From Chthoniobacterales bacterium (GTDB lineage Bacteria; Verrucomicrobiota; Verrucomicrobiia; Chthoniobacterales; JACTMZ01): DNA of 35,448 nt. The notes beneath the pieces were generated by a model. That model was not told the origin of the DNA. It ran no database searches and saw only the letters and a list, made by a program, of their open reading frames with translations. The translations under genes and the position numbers were made by a program. Of this stretch, positions 10,246 to 18,363 are shown piece after piece. The first letter of the stretch is position 1; each line of letters begins with the position of its first letter. Location of the stretch: positions 1-35,448 of the forward strand of contig JAJTYZ010000032.1 in NCBI GenBank assembly GCA_021463515.1, read 5' to 3'.

Positions 10246-10884
10246 ATGTTCTCGATTAAAAAGCTCTTTGGAAAAGACGAAAAATTTTACGATTTATTGG
10301 AAGCGAGTGCGGAAGAAACTTGCACGAGTACCAAACTGCTTTCGAGCTATCTACAAACCTGCCGCTCCACCGATTCTTCCACGCACCACGAGGAAATAAT
10401 TGAAACTCGTCGCAAGGATAAGGACATCAATCGGCAGATCAACGAGGCACTTTGTAAGACATTCGTCACGCCTATTGAACGTGAGGATATTGACGCTCTT
10501 GCTCACGCGCTTTACCGCATTCCTAAAACTGTCCAAAAGCTCGTGCAACGGCTTTCCATCTACTCGGGTCGCCTCCCCGTTGCCGGATTTCAAAGCCAGG
10601 CGGAGCTTCTCGAAAAAGCCGGAGAAACCGTGGTCTCCATGGTGAAACAACTGCGCCGAGGAACACGCCTCGTGATTGTGCGTGAAAAAAATGAATACCT
10701 GCAACAAATCGAAGGTGATGCCGATAAACTCATGCTCGATTTGCTGCGCGATATTTATGACGGCCCGTATGACGCCAAGGAAACCATGATTTTGCAGGAG
10801 CTATTCGAGCTGACAGAAAAAGCCGTGGATCGTTGCCGCGACGCCGGCTCTATCGTGTTTCAAATTATTCTCAAATACTCCTAA
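10246..10884 (+). CDS. DUF47/PhoU-like protein, partner of the phosphate transporter
   Basis: A 212-residue, all-helical PhoU-like protein of the DUF47 family (COG1392), starting MFSIKKLFGKDEKFYDLLE. Such genes are commonly next to pit and are thought to regulate low-affinity phosphate uptake. Here pit follows 175 bp downstream on the same strand. Recognisable blocks are PIEREDIDALAHALYRIPKT and EGDADKLMLDLLRDIYDG, the second matching the PhoU metal-binding-like helix. The frame is open upstream to a TTG at 10111, but the ATG at 10246 gives the family N-terminus. The gap to pit contains a large palindromic repeat that could influence read-through. Confidence 0.93.
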   Translation: MFSIKKLFGKDEKFYDLLEASAEETCTSTKLLSSYLQTCRSTDSSTHHEEIIETRRKDKDINRQINEALCKTFVTPIEREDIDALAHALYRIPKTVQKLVQRLSIYSGRLPVAGFQSQAELLEKAGETVVSMVKQLRRGTRLVIVREKNEYLQQIEGDADKLMLDLLRDIYDGPYDAKETMILQELFELTEKAVDRCRDAGSIVFQIILKYS

Positions 10885-10948
10885 ATAACTCACGGTTACC
10901 ACGGAGCCCTATCATCCTTGTGTCTATCTACCCATTGAAAAAACTCAA

Positions 10949-11007
10949 GGGGCACAGGCGTCTCGCCTGTGATCCACAAACAATCACAGGCGAGACGCCT
11001 GTGCCCC
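10949..11007. repeat. Nested palindromic repeat (REPIN-like) between DUF47 gene and pit
   Basis: Two perfect 25-bp inverted arms, 10949-10973 and 10983-11007, flank a 9-base spacer. Each arm is itself a palindrome: CACAGGCG-TCT-CGCCTGTG (8-bp stem, 3-base loop). The structure can fold as one long hairpin or as two small ones. Two short REP-like palindromes in opposite orientation is the layout called REPIN. Related copies with changed bases occur at 34704-34756, so this is a dispersed family rather than a unique terminator. No T-tract follows the right arm. Confidence 0.9.
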
Positions 11008-11059
11008 CTGGCCAGTCAAATTTCTCGGATGTCCCCCAGTTACTTCACCTCGGAAGATT

Positions 11060-12121
11060 ATGACCCTATTTATCATCGTCCTCATTGCAGCGATTGTCTT
11101 TGAGTACATCAACGGTTTCCACGATGCGGCCAATGCCATTGCGACGGTCATTTCGACCAAGGTACTCACGCCACGCAAAGCCATTTTCATGGCGGCATTT
11201 TTTAACCTATTTGGTGCTCTCATGGGCACGGCGGTGGCAACCACAATTGGCAAAGGACTTGTGGATGCGGAAGCCGTCAATATGGTCACAGTCTTTGGTG
11301 CACTTTTCTCCGCAATTGTCTGGGGATTATTCACGTGGTGGCTCGGGCTCCCCTCGTCCTCCAGTCATGCCCTTGTCGGCGGACTCTGTGGTGCTGCGGT
11401 GGCAACGGCAGGCGGCAATTTTGGCGTGTTGCATTGGATCGAAACCATCAATGGAAAAGCTTCCGGCCTTCTTCCCAAAATCGTTTTGCCCATGTTTGCC
11501 TCGCCACTCCTGGGTTTCTTTGGAGCTGCGACGCTCATGCTGATCCTTTATATTTTTCTCAAACGCTGCACACCTTACTTCGTCAATAAGTACTTCGGGA
11601 AACTCCAGCTTCTCAGCGCAAGTTGGATGGGATTTTCACACGGGTCTAATGATGCGCAAAAGACCATGGGCATTATTGCGCTGGCTTTATTCACCGGCAC
11701 ACGCTCCGGCGCATTTGATGATCTTCCACAATGGCTCTCCTTCCTGCACACACCGGAATTTGTCGTCCATCGCTGGGTGATGATTTCCTGTGCTCTCATC
11801 ATGGCCGCAGGGACAGCAGGCGGCGGATTGCGCATCATTAAAACCATGGGTCACAAAATGGTAAAACTTCAACCGGTTCACGGTTTTGCCGCCGAGACCA
11901 CCGCTGCCGCCATCATCGGTGCCGCCTCACACATCGGCATCCCCCTCTCCACCACGCACGTCATTTCTGCCTCCATCATGGGCGTCGGTGCTACAAAACG
12001 CCTCAGTGCCGTGAAATGGGGCATCGTCTCCCGCATTGTCTGGGCATGGGTGCTGACCCTGCCTATCACCGGATTACTCGGCTACCTTGTGTGCCTCGGC
12101 ATCCACGCGTTGGGGTATTGA
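11060..12121 (+). CDS. pit: Inorganic phosphate transporter, PiT family
   Basis: Low-affinity phosphate permease in the inner membrane, usually driven by cation symport of metal-phosphate. The 353-residue protein carries both PiT signatures: EYINGFHDAANAIAT (residues 15-29) and its C-terminal half counterpart GFSHGSNDAQKTMG (191-204), in a background of about ten hydrophobic segments. The paired GFxHxxND motifs reflect the internal duplication of the family. It follows the DUF47 gene, its usual partner. Its last 48 bases overlap the 3' end of the convergent deacetylase gene, an unusually long tail-to-tail overlap where both strands code. Confidence 0.95.
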   Translation: MTLFIIVLIAAIVFEYINGFHDAANAIATVISTKVLTPRKAIFMAAFFNLFGALMGTAVATTIGKGLVDAEAVNMVTVFGALFSAIVWGLFTWWLGLPSSSSHALVGGLCGAAVATAGGNFGVLHWIETINGKASGLLPKIVLPMFASPLLGFFGAATLMLILYIFLKRCTPYFVNKYFGKLQLLSASWMGFSHGSNDAQKTMGIIALALFTGTRSGAFDDLPQWLSFLHTPEFVVHRWVMISCALIMAAGTAGGGLRIIKTMGHKMVKLQPVHGFAAETTAAAIIGAASHIGIPLSTTHVISASIMGVGATKRLSAVKWGIVSRIVWAWVLTLPITGLLGYLVCLGIHALGY

Positions 12122-13000
12122 TTTCCCATTTTCTTCGGGTGCCGGAATACTTCCGCTCACAGAAATGGACGGTGCATCCGGCTTCTTTTGCATCGGTGAT
12201 TTTTGGAGCGTTGGTTCATCCATCGCCAGCAATTCGCTCACAGTCGCAAAAGAAAATCCCTTGGCTTTGAGTTGGGCAATGGTAGCGGGGATGGCGGCAA
12301 TGGTGCCGGGATGAATGTCATGCGCGAGTAAAATAGCACCCGGATGCGCTCCGCTCACCAACCGCCGTGTAATGGCATCCGAGCCCGGGCGTCTCCAATC
12401 CAGCGGGTCCACATCCCAGAGAATGACATCAAGTTGGTAGTCTTCCAACAAAGCCTTTGTCACACGGTGATTCAAGGCCCCATAGGGCGGACGCATCATG
12501 GTCACGCGCTGGCCCGTTGTTCTTTCAATGATGTCCGTCGTATCGCGAATTTCATGTTCAAAACGGCCCGCACTTACTTTAGTCAAACTCGGATGACTCC
12601 ACGAATGACTCGCGATCTCGTGCCCTTCGGCAACGATACGCCGTGCAATATCGGGGTAAGCACTCACATTACTTCCCAAGACAAAAAAAGTCGCCCGCAC
12701 ATGAGCGTCGCGAAGAATATCGAGAAGTTTGGGCGTGAGAACGCCGTGAGGGCCGTCGTCAAATGTAAGTGCCACGACCGGACGACTTGTGCGCGAAGTA
12801 TTATAGACAGCCTTGGGTCTCGATTTTTTATCGGAAGAAAATGTCAGTGACTCCGCTTTGCTAGGTGTGCGCCAAAGCTCCGCCGCATTGGTCATCTGGA
12901 GGTTCCAACCTGTGTCCTCTGCCGCTAACGTCGAATGTCCGCACCACAACATCGCGATACCGAGTAAGAGAAAAAACATTTTGGAAAGCGCATTTAACAT
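12074..13000 (-). CDS. Secreted polysaccharide deacetylase (NodB domain, CE4)
   Basis: Likely removes acetyl groups from N-acetylglucosamine polymers such as peptidoglycan or chitin-like glycans. The 308-residue protein has a signal peptide (about residues 1-26, ending STLAAED) and NodB motifs: TFDDGP with Asp81/Asp82, SHSWSHPSL with metal ligands His132/His136, RPPYG with Arg170, DVDPLDW and LAHDIHPG with His227. All catalytic positions are present. The GTG at 13003 precedes an ATG at 13000, which I use. The last ~65 residues are a low-complexity Pro/Lys/Glu-rich tail, and its end overlaps pit by 48 bp. Last gene of the rseP-ispG run, 19 bp after the small membrane protein. Exact substrate unknown. 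Confidence 0.92.
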   Translation of the reverse strand: MLNALSKMFFLLLGIAMLWCGHSTLAAEDTGWNLQMTNAAELWRTPSKAESLTFSSDKKSRPKAVYNTSRTSRPVVALTFDDGPHGVLTPKLLDILRDAHVRATFFVLGSNVSAYPDIARRIVAEGHEIASHSWSHPSLTKVSAGRFEHEIRDTTDIIERTTGQRVTMMRPPYGALNHRVTKALLEDYQLDVILWDVDPLDWRRPGSDAITRRLVSGAHPGAILLAHDIHPGTIAAIPATIAQLKAKGFSFATVSELLAMDEPTLQKSPMQKKPDAPSISVSGSIPAPEENGKSIPQRVDAEAHKVAE

Positions 13001-13019
13001 CACGAAATACAGATTATTT

Positions 13020-13493
13020 TTAGAAAAGTGAAAATCCCCAATGTGTTGCCAAAGCGAGTCCCAAAGCCCACGGAACCGCTCCTAAAGAAATCGCGATCGC
13101 GAGACGTACAGGATGTTCACCGAGGGCAAGCCCCATTAAGGCGGCAACCTTCGGGCCAATCGTCACGGGAGAAATAATTCCCAATCCAAAAAGCCCTGTT
13201 TTATCCCAGCAACGCCAAAAGAGTTTGTTTTGGGAGCGATTGAGTTCGACGTTAATCTTTCGAGAAACCAATTCGCGTGCCCAGCATCCCAAGACCGTGA
13301 CAATAAAACCTGCCGCCGAATATCCGGCCCACGCTAAAAAGGCCGCCGTGGGCCACGATAAGCCCAACGCCATTCCCGCTGTTGGAGCGGAAATAAAATA
13401 AATCACGCCCAATCCCACCGTGCTAAAAACTGTCGTGACGATGGTCATAATGCCTTTATATACCCAAAACCATGGACGGCAAAAAACCCGCAT
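13020..13493 (-). CDS. Small integral membrane protein, possible small multidrug-export/DedA-like
   Basis: A 157-residue protein with about four hydrophobic segments (roughly residues 15-45, 48-70, 98-125, 130-155) separated by a basic, polar stretch (ELVSRKINVELNRSQNK). The block IISPVTIGPKVAALMGLALG, with a conserved-looking Pro and Gly between helices, resembles the re-entrant region of small export/DedA-like proteins, but I cannot assign a family. An internal ATG at 13448 has a better ribosome site (AAAGG, 4 bases before) and would give 142 residues starting MTIVTTVFSTVG. The true start is undecided. It lies 26 bp after ispG and 19 bp before the deacetylase, likely in one operon. Confidence 0.7.
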   Translation of the reverse strand: MRVFCRPWFWVYKGIMTIVTTVFSTVGLGVIYFISAPTAGMALGLSWPTAAFLAWAGYSAAGFIVTVLGCWARELVSRKINVELNRSQNKLFWRCWDKTGLFGLGIISPVTIGPKVAALMGLALGEHPVRLAIAISLGAVPWALGLALATHWGFSLF

Positions 13494-13519
13494 TTACAGC
13501 GTGAATGTCGAAGCATGGC

Positions 13520-15286
13520 TCAGGATTCATTTTCTGTCTTGGCCTCCATCCAGCGCCCATGTTCTTTGATCAGCTCGACTAAGCGAGCCACAGCTTCTAC
13601 TTCGGGGATATTAAACTTCACGGCTTTTTTCCCGACATAGAGATTCACCTTACCCGGAGCACCACCGACATAACCAAAGTCCGCGTCAGCCATTTCACCG
13701 GGGCCATTCACAATGCAACCCATGATGCCAATTTTGAGACCTTTCAAATGACTCGTCGCCGCTTTAATGCGAGCCGTGGTTTCCTGAAGATTAAAAAGCG
13801 TGCGCCCACAACTTGGACACGCCACGTAGTCCGTCTTGAAAATCCGTGCCCCGACACCTTGCAAAATATTGTAAGCCAGTCGGAGTGTCTGCCCTGGTGC
13901 ATCTTCCGTACGCAGGAGAACAGCATCTCCAATTCCATCACACAGCAATGACCCAAGCCTCGCCGCCGCCGCCAACAATGTTCGTACAAAAGAGGCTTCT
14001 GGATCGGGCTCCGGATGGAGCGTGTCCTTAAGCAAAATCGGATGACGCGCTTCAATTGTTGCAGCCAATAAACGAAACGCGGCAATCACGGGAAGCTCGA
14101 CTCCATCACGCACCGAGACAAGACATGCCTCCTTGCGTGCATGGAGGCGTTGCACTTCCTCTGCGTTCCGTGGATCGAGTTCCACAAGCGGCAAATCTTC
14201 ATAGACCAACTCCGGCTGATAATCCCCCAAGCCCGCCAATTTATGAGCCACGGCATCATAATGACGTCGCGTTACCACAACACGGGGAACTTCATCCTCT
14301 CCCAGCGCGACATCCCCAAGCATCATTTTTTCACTCATTCGACGCGTGTAGGTAAATGGATCAAAGGAAAGCCTCTCCTCCCCCACCCATCCCTCGCACG
14401 GCCCGTCAAAAATTTTCACCAATTCCTGCGCTACGGGAATTTCGTAAACACTATCTTCCGTAAGGCTCACGCGAATGGTGTCACCAATGCCATCGGCCAA
14501 GAGAGACCCGATTCCCACCGCGCTTTTAATGCGTCCATCTTCACCATCACCCGCTTCTGTCACACCTAAATGAATCGGATAATTCCAATCCTCCCCCTCG
14601 GCGGCCAAACGCGCCACCAACAGGCGATAGGCTTCGATCATCACCTTGGGATTCGAGGCCTTCATCGAAAAAACAAAATCGTGATAATCCCATTCCCGCG
14701 CAAGGCGTGCAAATTCCAGCGCACTTTCCACCATCCCCAGCGGCGTATCGCCAAAGCGATTCATAATGCGATCGCTAAGCGAACCATGATTGGTTCCAAT
14801 GCGCATCGCCACATCATGCGTCTGACAAAACTTTACTAAGGGTGCAAATTTTTCTCGCAGGCGATCTATTTCCGCCGCATATTCAGCATCGGTGTATTCG
14901 CGGACGGCAAATTTTTTCGAGTCGGCAAAATTTCCCGGATTAATCCGCACTTTCTCCACCCAGCGTGCTGCTTCGAGAGCAGCATCAGGCTTAAAATGAA
15001 TATCCGCGACAAGCGGTACGGAACATCCACGAGAACGCAAACCGTCACGAATCGCCTCCAAATTTCGAGCATCCTTCACCGTAGGTGCCGTGATACGCAC
15101 AATTTCACAACCCACCTCTGCCAACGCCAATGTATCCCGCACGCAGGCATCCGTATCCATCGTGTCGCATGTGAGCATGGACTGCACACGCACGGGATGT
15201 CCTGCACCGATGCCTACCGTGCCAACGAACATCTCACGCGTACGCCGACGTTGCGGATAAAATGGGAGCGGCAATTCGTTTTTCAT
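13520..15286 (-). CDS. ispG: 4-hydroxy-3-methylbut-2-enyl diphosphate synthase, long three-domain form
   Basis: Makes HMBPP in the non-mevalonate (MEP) isoprenoid pathway using a [4Fe-4S] cluster. The N-terminal TIM barrel (VRVQSMLTCDTMDTDACV, PLVADIHFKPDAALEA, VRINPGNF, RIGTNHGSLSDRI) reaches about residue 290. The cluster domain has Cys490 and Cys493 (ACPSCGRTLFN) and Cys524 (IGIMGCIVNGPGE) with Glu531. Against the 372-residue E. coli enzyme, this 588-residue protein carries roughly 190-220 extra residues between barrel and cluster domain. That is the insert known from plant, chlamydial and Bacteroidetes enzymes. It follows rseP by 30 bp, the arrangement common in bacteria (dxr-rseP-ispG), though dxr is not in view. 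Confidence 0.97.
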   Translation of the reverse strand: MKNELPLPFYPQRRRTREMFVGTVGIGAGHPVRVQSMLTCDTMDTDACVRDTLALAEVGCEIVRITAPTVKDARNLEAIRDGLRSRGCSVPLVADIHFKPDAALEAARWVEKVRINPGNFADSKKFAVREYTDAEYAAEIDRLREKFAPLVKFCQTHDVAMRIGTNHGSLSDRIMNRFGDTPLGMVESALEFARLAREWDYHDFVFSMKASNPKVMIEAYRLLVARLAAEGEDWNYPIHLGVTEAGDGEDGRIKSAVGIGSLLADGIGDTIRVSLTEDSVYEIPVAQELVKIFDGPCEGWVGEERLSFDPFTYTRRMSEKMMLGDVALGEDEVPRVVVTRRHYDAVAHKLAGLGDYQPELVYEDLPLVELDPRNAEEVQRLHARKEACLVSVRDGVELPVIAAFRLLAATIEARHPILLKDTLHPEPDPEASFVRTLLAAAARLGSLLCDGIGDAVLLRTEDAPGQTLRLAYNILQGVGARIFKTDYVACPSCGRTLFNLQETTARIKAATSHLKGLKIGIMGCIVNGPGEMADADFGYVGGAPGKVNLYVGKKAVKFNIPEVEAVARLVELIKEHGRWMEAKTENES

Positions 15287-15316
15287 CGCACGCGTTCGTC
15301 AAAAAAGACGTTCACG

Positions 15317-16771
15317 TTATTCCTCTCCCGAAGCCCCGTGTGCGTGAGCAGGTGTCCCCGAAGGTGGCGCAAATTTTAATTCCGTAGGTGTGTCTCCCTT
15401 TCCTCGTCGCCACGGTAGATCCTGCACATCATAAAATGTGATGTAGAGCATGTAGCCAATAAGCAAGAGGGCAAATCCGGTCTGAATTATGCCAAGGAAT
15501 CCGGCATTCATCGGGCGCCCGCGAATCGCTTCGATAATGGCAAGCATGATGTGCCCGCCATCAAGCACGGGGATGGGCAGCAAATTGAGTAAGGCGAGAT
15601 TTACATTAAGCACCACGCTAAACCACAGAGCTAAACGCCAGCCATCGGGAGCCTCAAAGAGCATGTAATAAATCCGCAAAATCCCCACCGGCCCGCTGAG
15701 ATGTTCCGCTTTAATATCACTGCGCGGAGAAAACACCGCCGAGAGAGTGTCCACCATCGTACGCACACTCCCAACTACCAACGACCACGGATTCGGATGC
15801 TCCAAAACCGTGGCACCGCGATCATCCCACAGAATCCCTACACGTGCCTGTGTATCACCTTCGGGAACACGCGGGGTTACGGAAAGCGAAAGAGTTTCTG
15901 TCCCTCGCTGAATGGTCAATTGTAGGGGTGTTCCCTCTTGACTGTTCTTGAGGTGTTCGGACAATGCAATAAGGCTCAGCAACGGTTTTCCATCTGCAGC
16001 CACAATCAAATCACGCGGGCGAATCCCCGCTTCTGCCGCTGGGCTCTGCGGATAAACACGTGCAACCATGGGCGTTTGTGCAGGCAATATGCCGATGGTT
16101 CGCAATTTTTTTCGCCCCCATCCTTCCCGCTCCGGCAATGTCGGCTCAACCTCAACCGTCCGAATTTCTCCCGCCCGCTCAAACTTAATCGGAATCACCG
16201 GCTCTTCGCTGCGCACGATATTCCATGTCACACTCTCACCCATATTTCCCATGCCGGTGAAACGCGTGACTGGCTGATTATTCACTTCGAGAATTTTATC
16301 ACCGACCTCGAGGCCGGCCTTAGCCGCCGGGCCATCGGCAAGCACATAGCCAATCACCGTCGTGCGTTCCATATCACTCACGGGACGCCCCACCCACCAC
16401 ACCATCACCGCGCAGAAAAAAGCCAGCGTCATACTTGCCGCAGGACCTGCAAGCGCGACGATAATTTTATCCAATGCGGTTACCGGCGGCAGCTCTGCCT
16501 TATCAAGTTTGCTTTCCCCTTCGACCGCTTCCATCGGTGCCATCTGCGGCAGCGCCACAAAGCCACCTGCAGGAATGCTACCAAGGCTATACTCGACACC
16601 ACCTATTGTTTTTTTCCAAAGCGGTTTGCCAAACCATATTCCGAACTTCTCTACAACCAAACCGCGCCATCGCGCCGCAAGAAAATGTCCCAGCTCGTGG
16701 GCAATAATAATCAGGTTAAAAAGCAGCAGAACTTCCAGAAGAATGCCTGCCATCCGCAAATAATCGGCCAT
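15317..16771 (-). CDS. rseP: RIP zinc metalloprotease RseP (site-2 protease, M50)
   Basis: Intramembrane protease that cuts anti-sigma factors and leftover signal peptides. From ATG 16771 it has 484 residues: HELGH zinc site (25-29) in the first membrane helix, SLGSIPAGGFVALP, two PDZ domains (one containing ADGPAAKAGLEVGDKILEVN, the other YPQSPAAEAGIRPRDLIV), then LLNLLPIPVLDGGH (LDGGH 403-407), which supplies the third zinc ligand, and a final membrane helix. Both halves of the active site are intact. A GTG at 16792 and a later ATG at 16753 are alternative starts. The C-terminal ~30 residues are polar and unlike E. coli. Upstream of ispG in an apparent operon. No cognate anti-sigma factor gene is visible nearby. 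Confidence 0.95.
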   Translation of the reverse strand: MADYLRMAGILLEVLLLFNLIIIAHELGHFLAARWRGLVVEKFGIWFGKPLWKKTIGGVEYSLGSIPAGGFVALPQMAPMEAVEGESKLDKAELPPVTALDKIIVALAGPAASMTLAFFCAVMVWWVGRPVSDMERTTVIGYVLADGPAAKAGLEVGDKILEVNNQPVTRFTGMGNMGESVTWNIVRSEEPVIPIKFERAGEIRTVEVEPTLPEREGWGRKKLRTIGILPAQTPMVARVYPQSPAAEAGIRPRDLIVAADGKPLLSLIALSEHLKNSQEGTPLQLTIQRGTETLSLSVTPRVPEGDTQARVGILWDDRGATVLEHPNPWSLVVGSVRTMVDTLSAVFSPRSDIKAEHLSGPVGILRIYYMLFEAPDGWRLALWFSVVLNVNLALLNLLPIPVLDGGHIMLAIIEAIRGRPMNAGFLGIIQTGFALLLIGYMLYITFYDVQDLPWRRGKGDTPTELKFAPPSGTPAHAHGASGEE

Positions 16772-16820
16772 AAGAATCGGTAACTGTAGCACAAGTTAGG
16801 CGACTTTCATCTCTCAAATC

Positions 16821-16846
16821 AAAAAAAGCGTCGTGCGATTTCGCAC
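16821..16846 (-). terminator. Candidate Rho-independent terminator after the nitrilase-family gene
   Basis: Read on the minus strand just past the stop codon at 16854, GTGCG-AAAT-CGCAC (16833-16846) forms a short stem, extended by an A-T pair, and a run of seven T follows after five bases (16821-16827). It would separate the nitrilase gene from rseP. The stem is short, so confidence is moderate. Confidence 0.5.
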
Positions 16847-16853
16847 CCCCATT

Positions 16854-17798
16854 TTACACGGTGCATTTCTTGCAGAGACGCTTCGCATAATCAGCGAAAT
16901 AATCGCGTGCGGTAATGAGATCAAATTCTCGCAGCAATTCCTGCTCGTGCAAACCGGCATCACGTGATTCGAGAAACCAAAGACAGTTACCCTGATCGAA
17001 AGTCATCCGAACGCGCTTTCCATATTTTTCCGTCACGGCGATCATCTTCTCCTGATTAAGCCCACCATAGAGAGAAAGCCGATCAAAGTTTAACGTGGCG
17101 GTATAAACCGGCGCGCCAAATCCAAAGCGCAGTGTTTCATGACGGTACCCTCCTTCGACAACTTCCAAGCCATCTATATCAATAATGCGGCTCCATGCCG
17201 GATACGAGAGTGCCACGCGGGCTGCGTGTATTTTGCAAAAGTTATTGAGCTGACTTCCCCCGGGCCACAGCGAGGCAACAATGCCAAGCTGAACATCATG
17301 AGATGCCCAGTGTTCAAGATTTTCGGGGAAACATGTGTCAAAACAAATAGCACCGCCCAAGCGTACGCCTTGCCAGTCGTAATAACTCGGCACCCCGATT
17401 TGCACCCCTTGATCAAGTTCCCCGGGTGTCGGAGAAACTTTGTCGTAACGCCACACGGCTTCACCCTCGGGAGAAATTAGAAAAAAGGAATTCCATAATC
17501 CCTTGGCGTCACGATGCAGCACGGGAATCACCAGCCAAATTTTTCGCTGCATTGCGGCTTCAATCAGCACGGAGGTCGCCCCGCACCAATCGTCAAAAGC
17601 CGAGCCTGCGATGGTGGGTGGATTGGGATGCGCATAGCCATCGCCATAATAATAATTCAGACACTCCGGCAACACGACCAACTCCGCCCCCTGCCTTGCG
17701 GCCACATGAACCCACCGCACCGCCTCCTCGAGTTTCGCCACAAGCGATGGGTAATCCGCACTGCTCAGCGCAATCACCGAAATCGTTCGAGGATTCAT
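16854..17798 (-). CDS. Carbon-nitrogen hydrolase (nitrilase superfamily)
   Basis: Hydrolyses a C-N bond in an amide, nitrile or carbamoyl substrate; the substrate cannot be read from the sequence. The 314-residue protein has the family triad: Glu45 (LVVLPECLNYY), Lys120 (WRYDKVSPTPGE) and Cys152 (GGAICFDTCFPEN). The start MNPRTISVIALSS fits the first strand of the alpha-beta-beta-alpha fold. The ~80 residues after the core are unlike biotin synthase or beta-ureidopropionase types and may be a private extension. It stands alone on the minus strand, with a likely terminator behind it and 190 bp of AT-rich upstream DNA shared with the divergent HU gene. Confidence 0.9.
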   Translation of the reverse strand: MNPRTISVIALSSADYPSLVAKLEEAVRWVHVAARQGAELVVLPECLNYYYGDGYAHPNPPTIAGSAFDDWCGATSVLIEAAMQRKIWLVIPVLHRDAKGLWNSFFLISPEGEAVWRYDKVSPTPGELDQGVQIGVPSYYDWQGVRLGGAICFDTCFPENLEHWASHDVQLGIVASLWPGGSQLNNFCKIHAARVALSYPAWSRIIDIDGLEVVEGGYRHETLRFGFGAPVYTATLNFDRLSLYGGLNQEKMIAVTEKYGKRVRMTFDQGNCLWFLESRDAGLHEQELLREFDLITARDYFADYAKRLCKKCTV

Positions 17799-17907
17799 TC
17801 GCGCCTTCTACAAGCCACCTCATCGCACCTCAAGAGTTTTCCTATGCAAAATGAAAGAGCATTTTTACCCCTGCCAAAAAATAATTTTACGAAGTAAAGG
17901 ATATCAT

Positions 17908-17913
17908 TTGACA
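17908..17913 (+). promoter_or_regulatory. Candidate -35 box upstream of the HU gene
   Basis: A perfect TTGACA lies 75 bases before the HU start, in the AT-rich 190-bp gap between two divergent genes. At the usual 16-18 base distance I find only GAAAAG-like sequence, not a convincing TATAAT, so only the -35 part is supported and its use is inferred. Confidence 0.25.
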
Positions 17914-17988
17914 GCACCCGCTAGATGCGTGAAAAGCCATATGGTTCTCACACAAAAAACAACCACCCATCACCACTTCCAAAAATAA

Positions 17989-18261
17989 ATGAGCAATAAA
18001 AAACACATTGTTGAATCCGTTCAAAAAGCACTCGACTCCTCGAAGGCTGATGCCGAACGCGCCGTGAATGCCGTTATCGAAAGCATCAAAACGCATATCA
18101 AAAAAAGCAAAACCCTACAGCTTGTCGGCTTCGGCACCTTTAAAGTCGTCCATCGCAAAGCGCGGAAAGGCATCAATCCGCAAACCAAAGCACCCATCAA
18201 AATCAAAGCTTCGAAATCGGTAAAATTTAACGTGAGCAAAGACCTAAAAGGGAAACTCTAA
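17989..18261 (+). CDS. hup: HU-family DNA-binding protein
   Basis: Nucleoid protein that bends and compacts DNA as a dimer. Its 90 residues show the HU fold: helical N-terminus (HIVESVQKALDSSKADAERA), the hinge LVGFGTFKVVHRKARKG, the DNA-binding arm with INPQTKAPIKI (NPxT/K...I arm) and the closing KSVKFNVSKDLKGKL. It is very Lys-rich, including KTHIKKSKT near residue 37. HU rather than IHF is the likelier reading, but the two cannot be separated safely. Single gene, no Shine-Dalgarno, followed 20 bases later by a strong terminator. Confidence 0.93.
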   Translation: MSNKKHIVESVQKALDSSKADAERAVNAVIESIKTHIKKSKTLQLVGFGTFKVVHRKARKGINPQTKAPIKIKASKSVKFNVSKDLKGKL

Positions 18262-18281
18262 AAATTTCCCCCTCGCAAGGG

Positions 18282-18324
18282 AAACCCGTTCTGCCTGTTG
18301 GCGGAACGGGTTTCTTCATTTTTT
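18282..18324 (+). terminator. Rho-independent terminator of the HU gene
   Basis: A 14-bp stem (18282-18295 with 18300-18313; one T-G pair) closes a TGTT loop and is followed by CTTCA and a run of six T (18319-18324). The strongest terminator in the window, it isolates hup from mdh. It also shows that the longer frame of mdh reaching back to 18298 is not translated. Confidence 0.92.
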
Positions 18325-18363
18325 GGTCGAGATGCGTACGGCATTGCGGTACCATCCTCTTCG

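Noticed and set aside
15938-16783. 281-codon plus-strand frame over rseP
   Set aside because: Its His/Arg/Cys-rich sequence is the antisense shadow of a gene with intact site-2 protease motifs.
18298-18363. Upstream extension of the malate dehydrogenase frame
   Set aside because: It begins with TTG inside the HU terminator hairpin, and the MDH N-terminus is complete from 18364.
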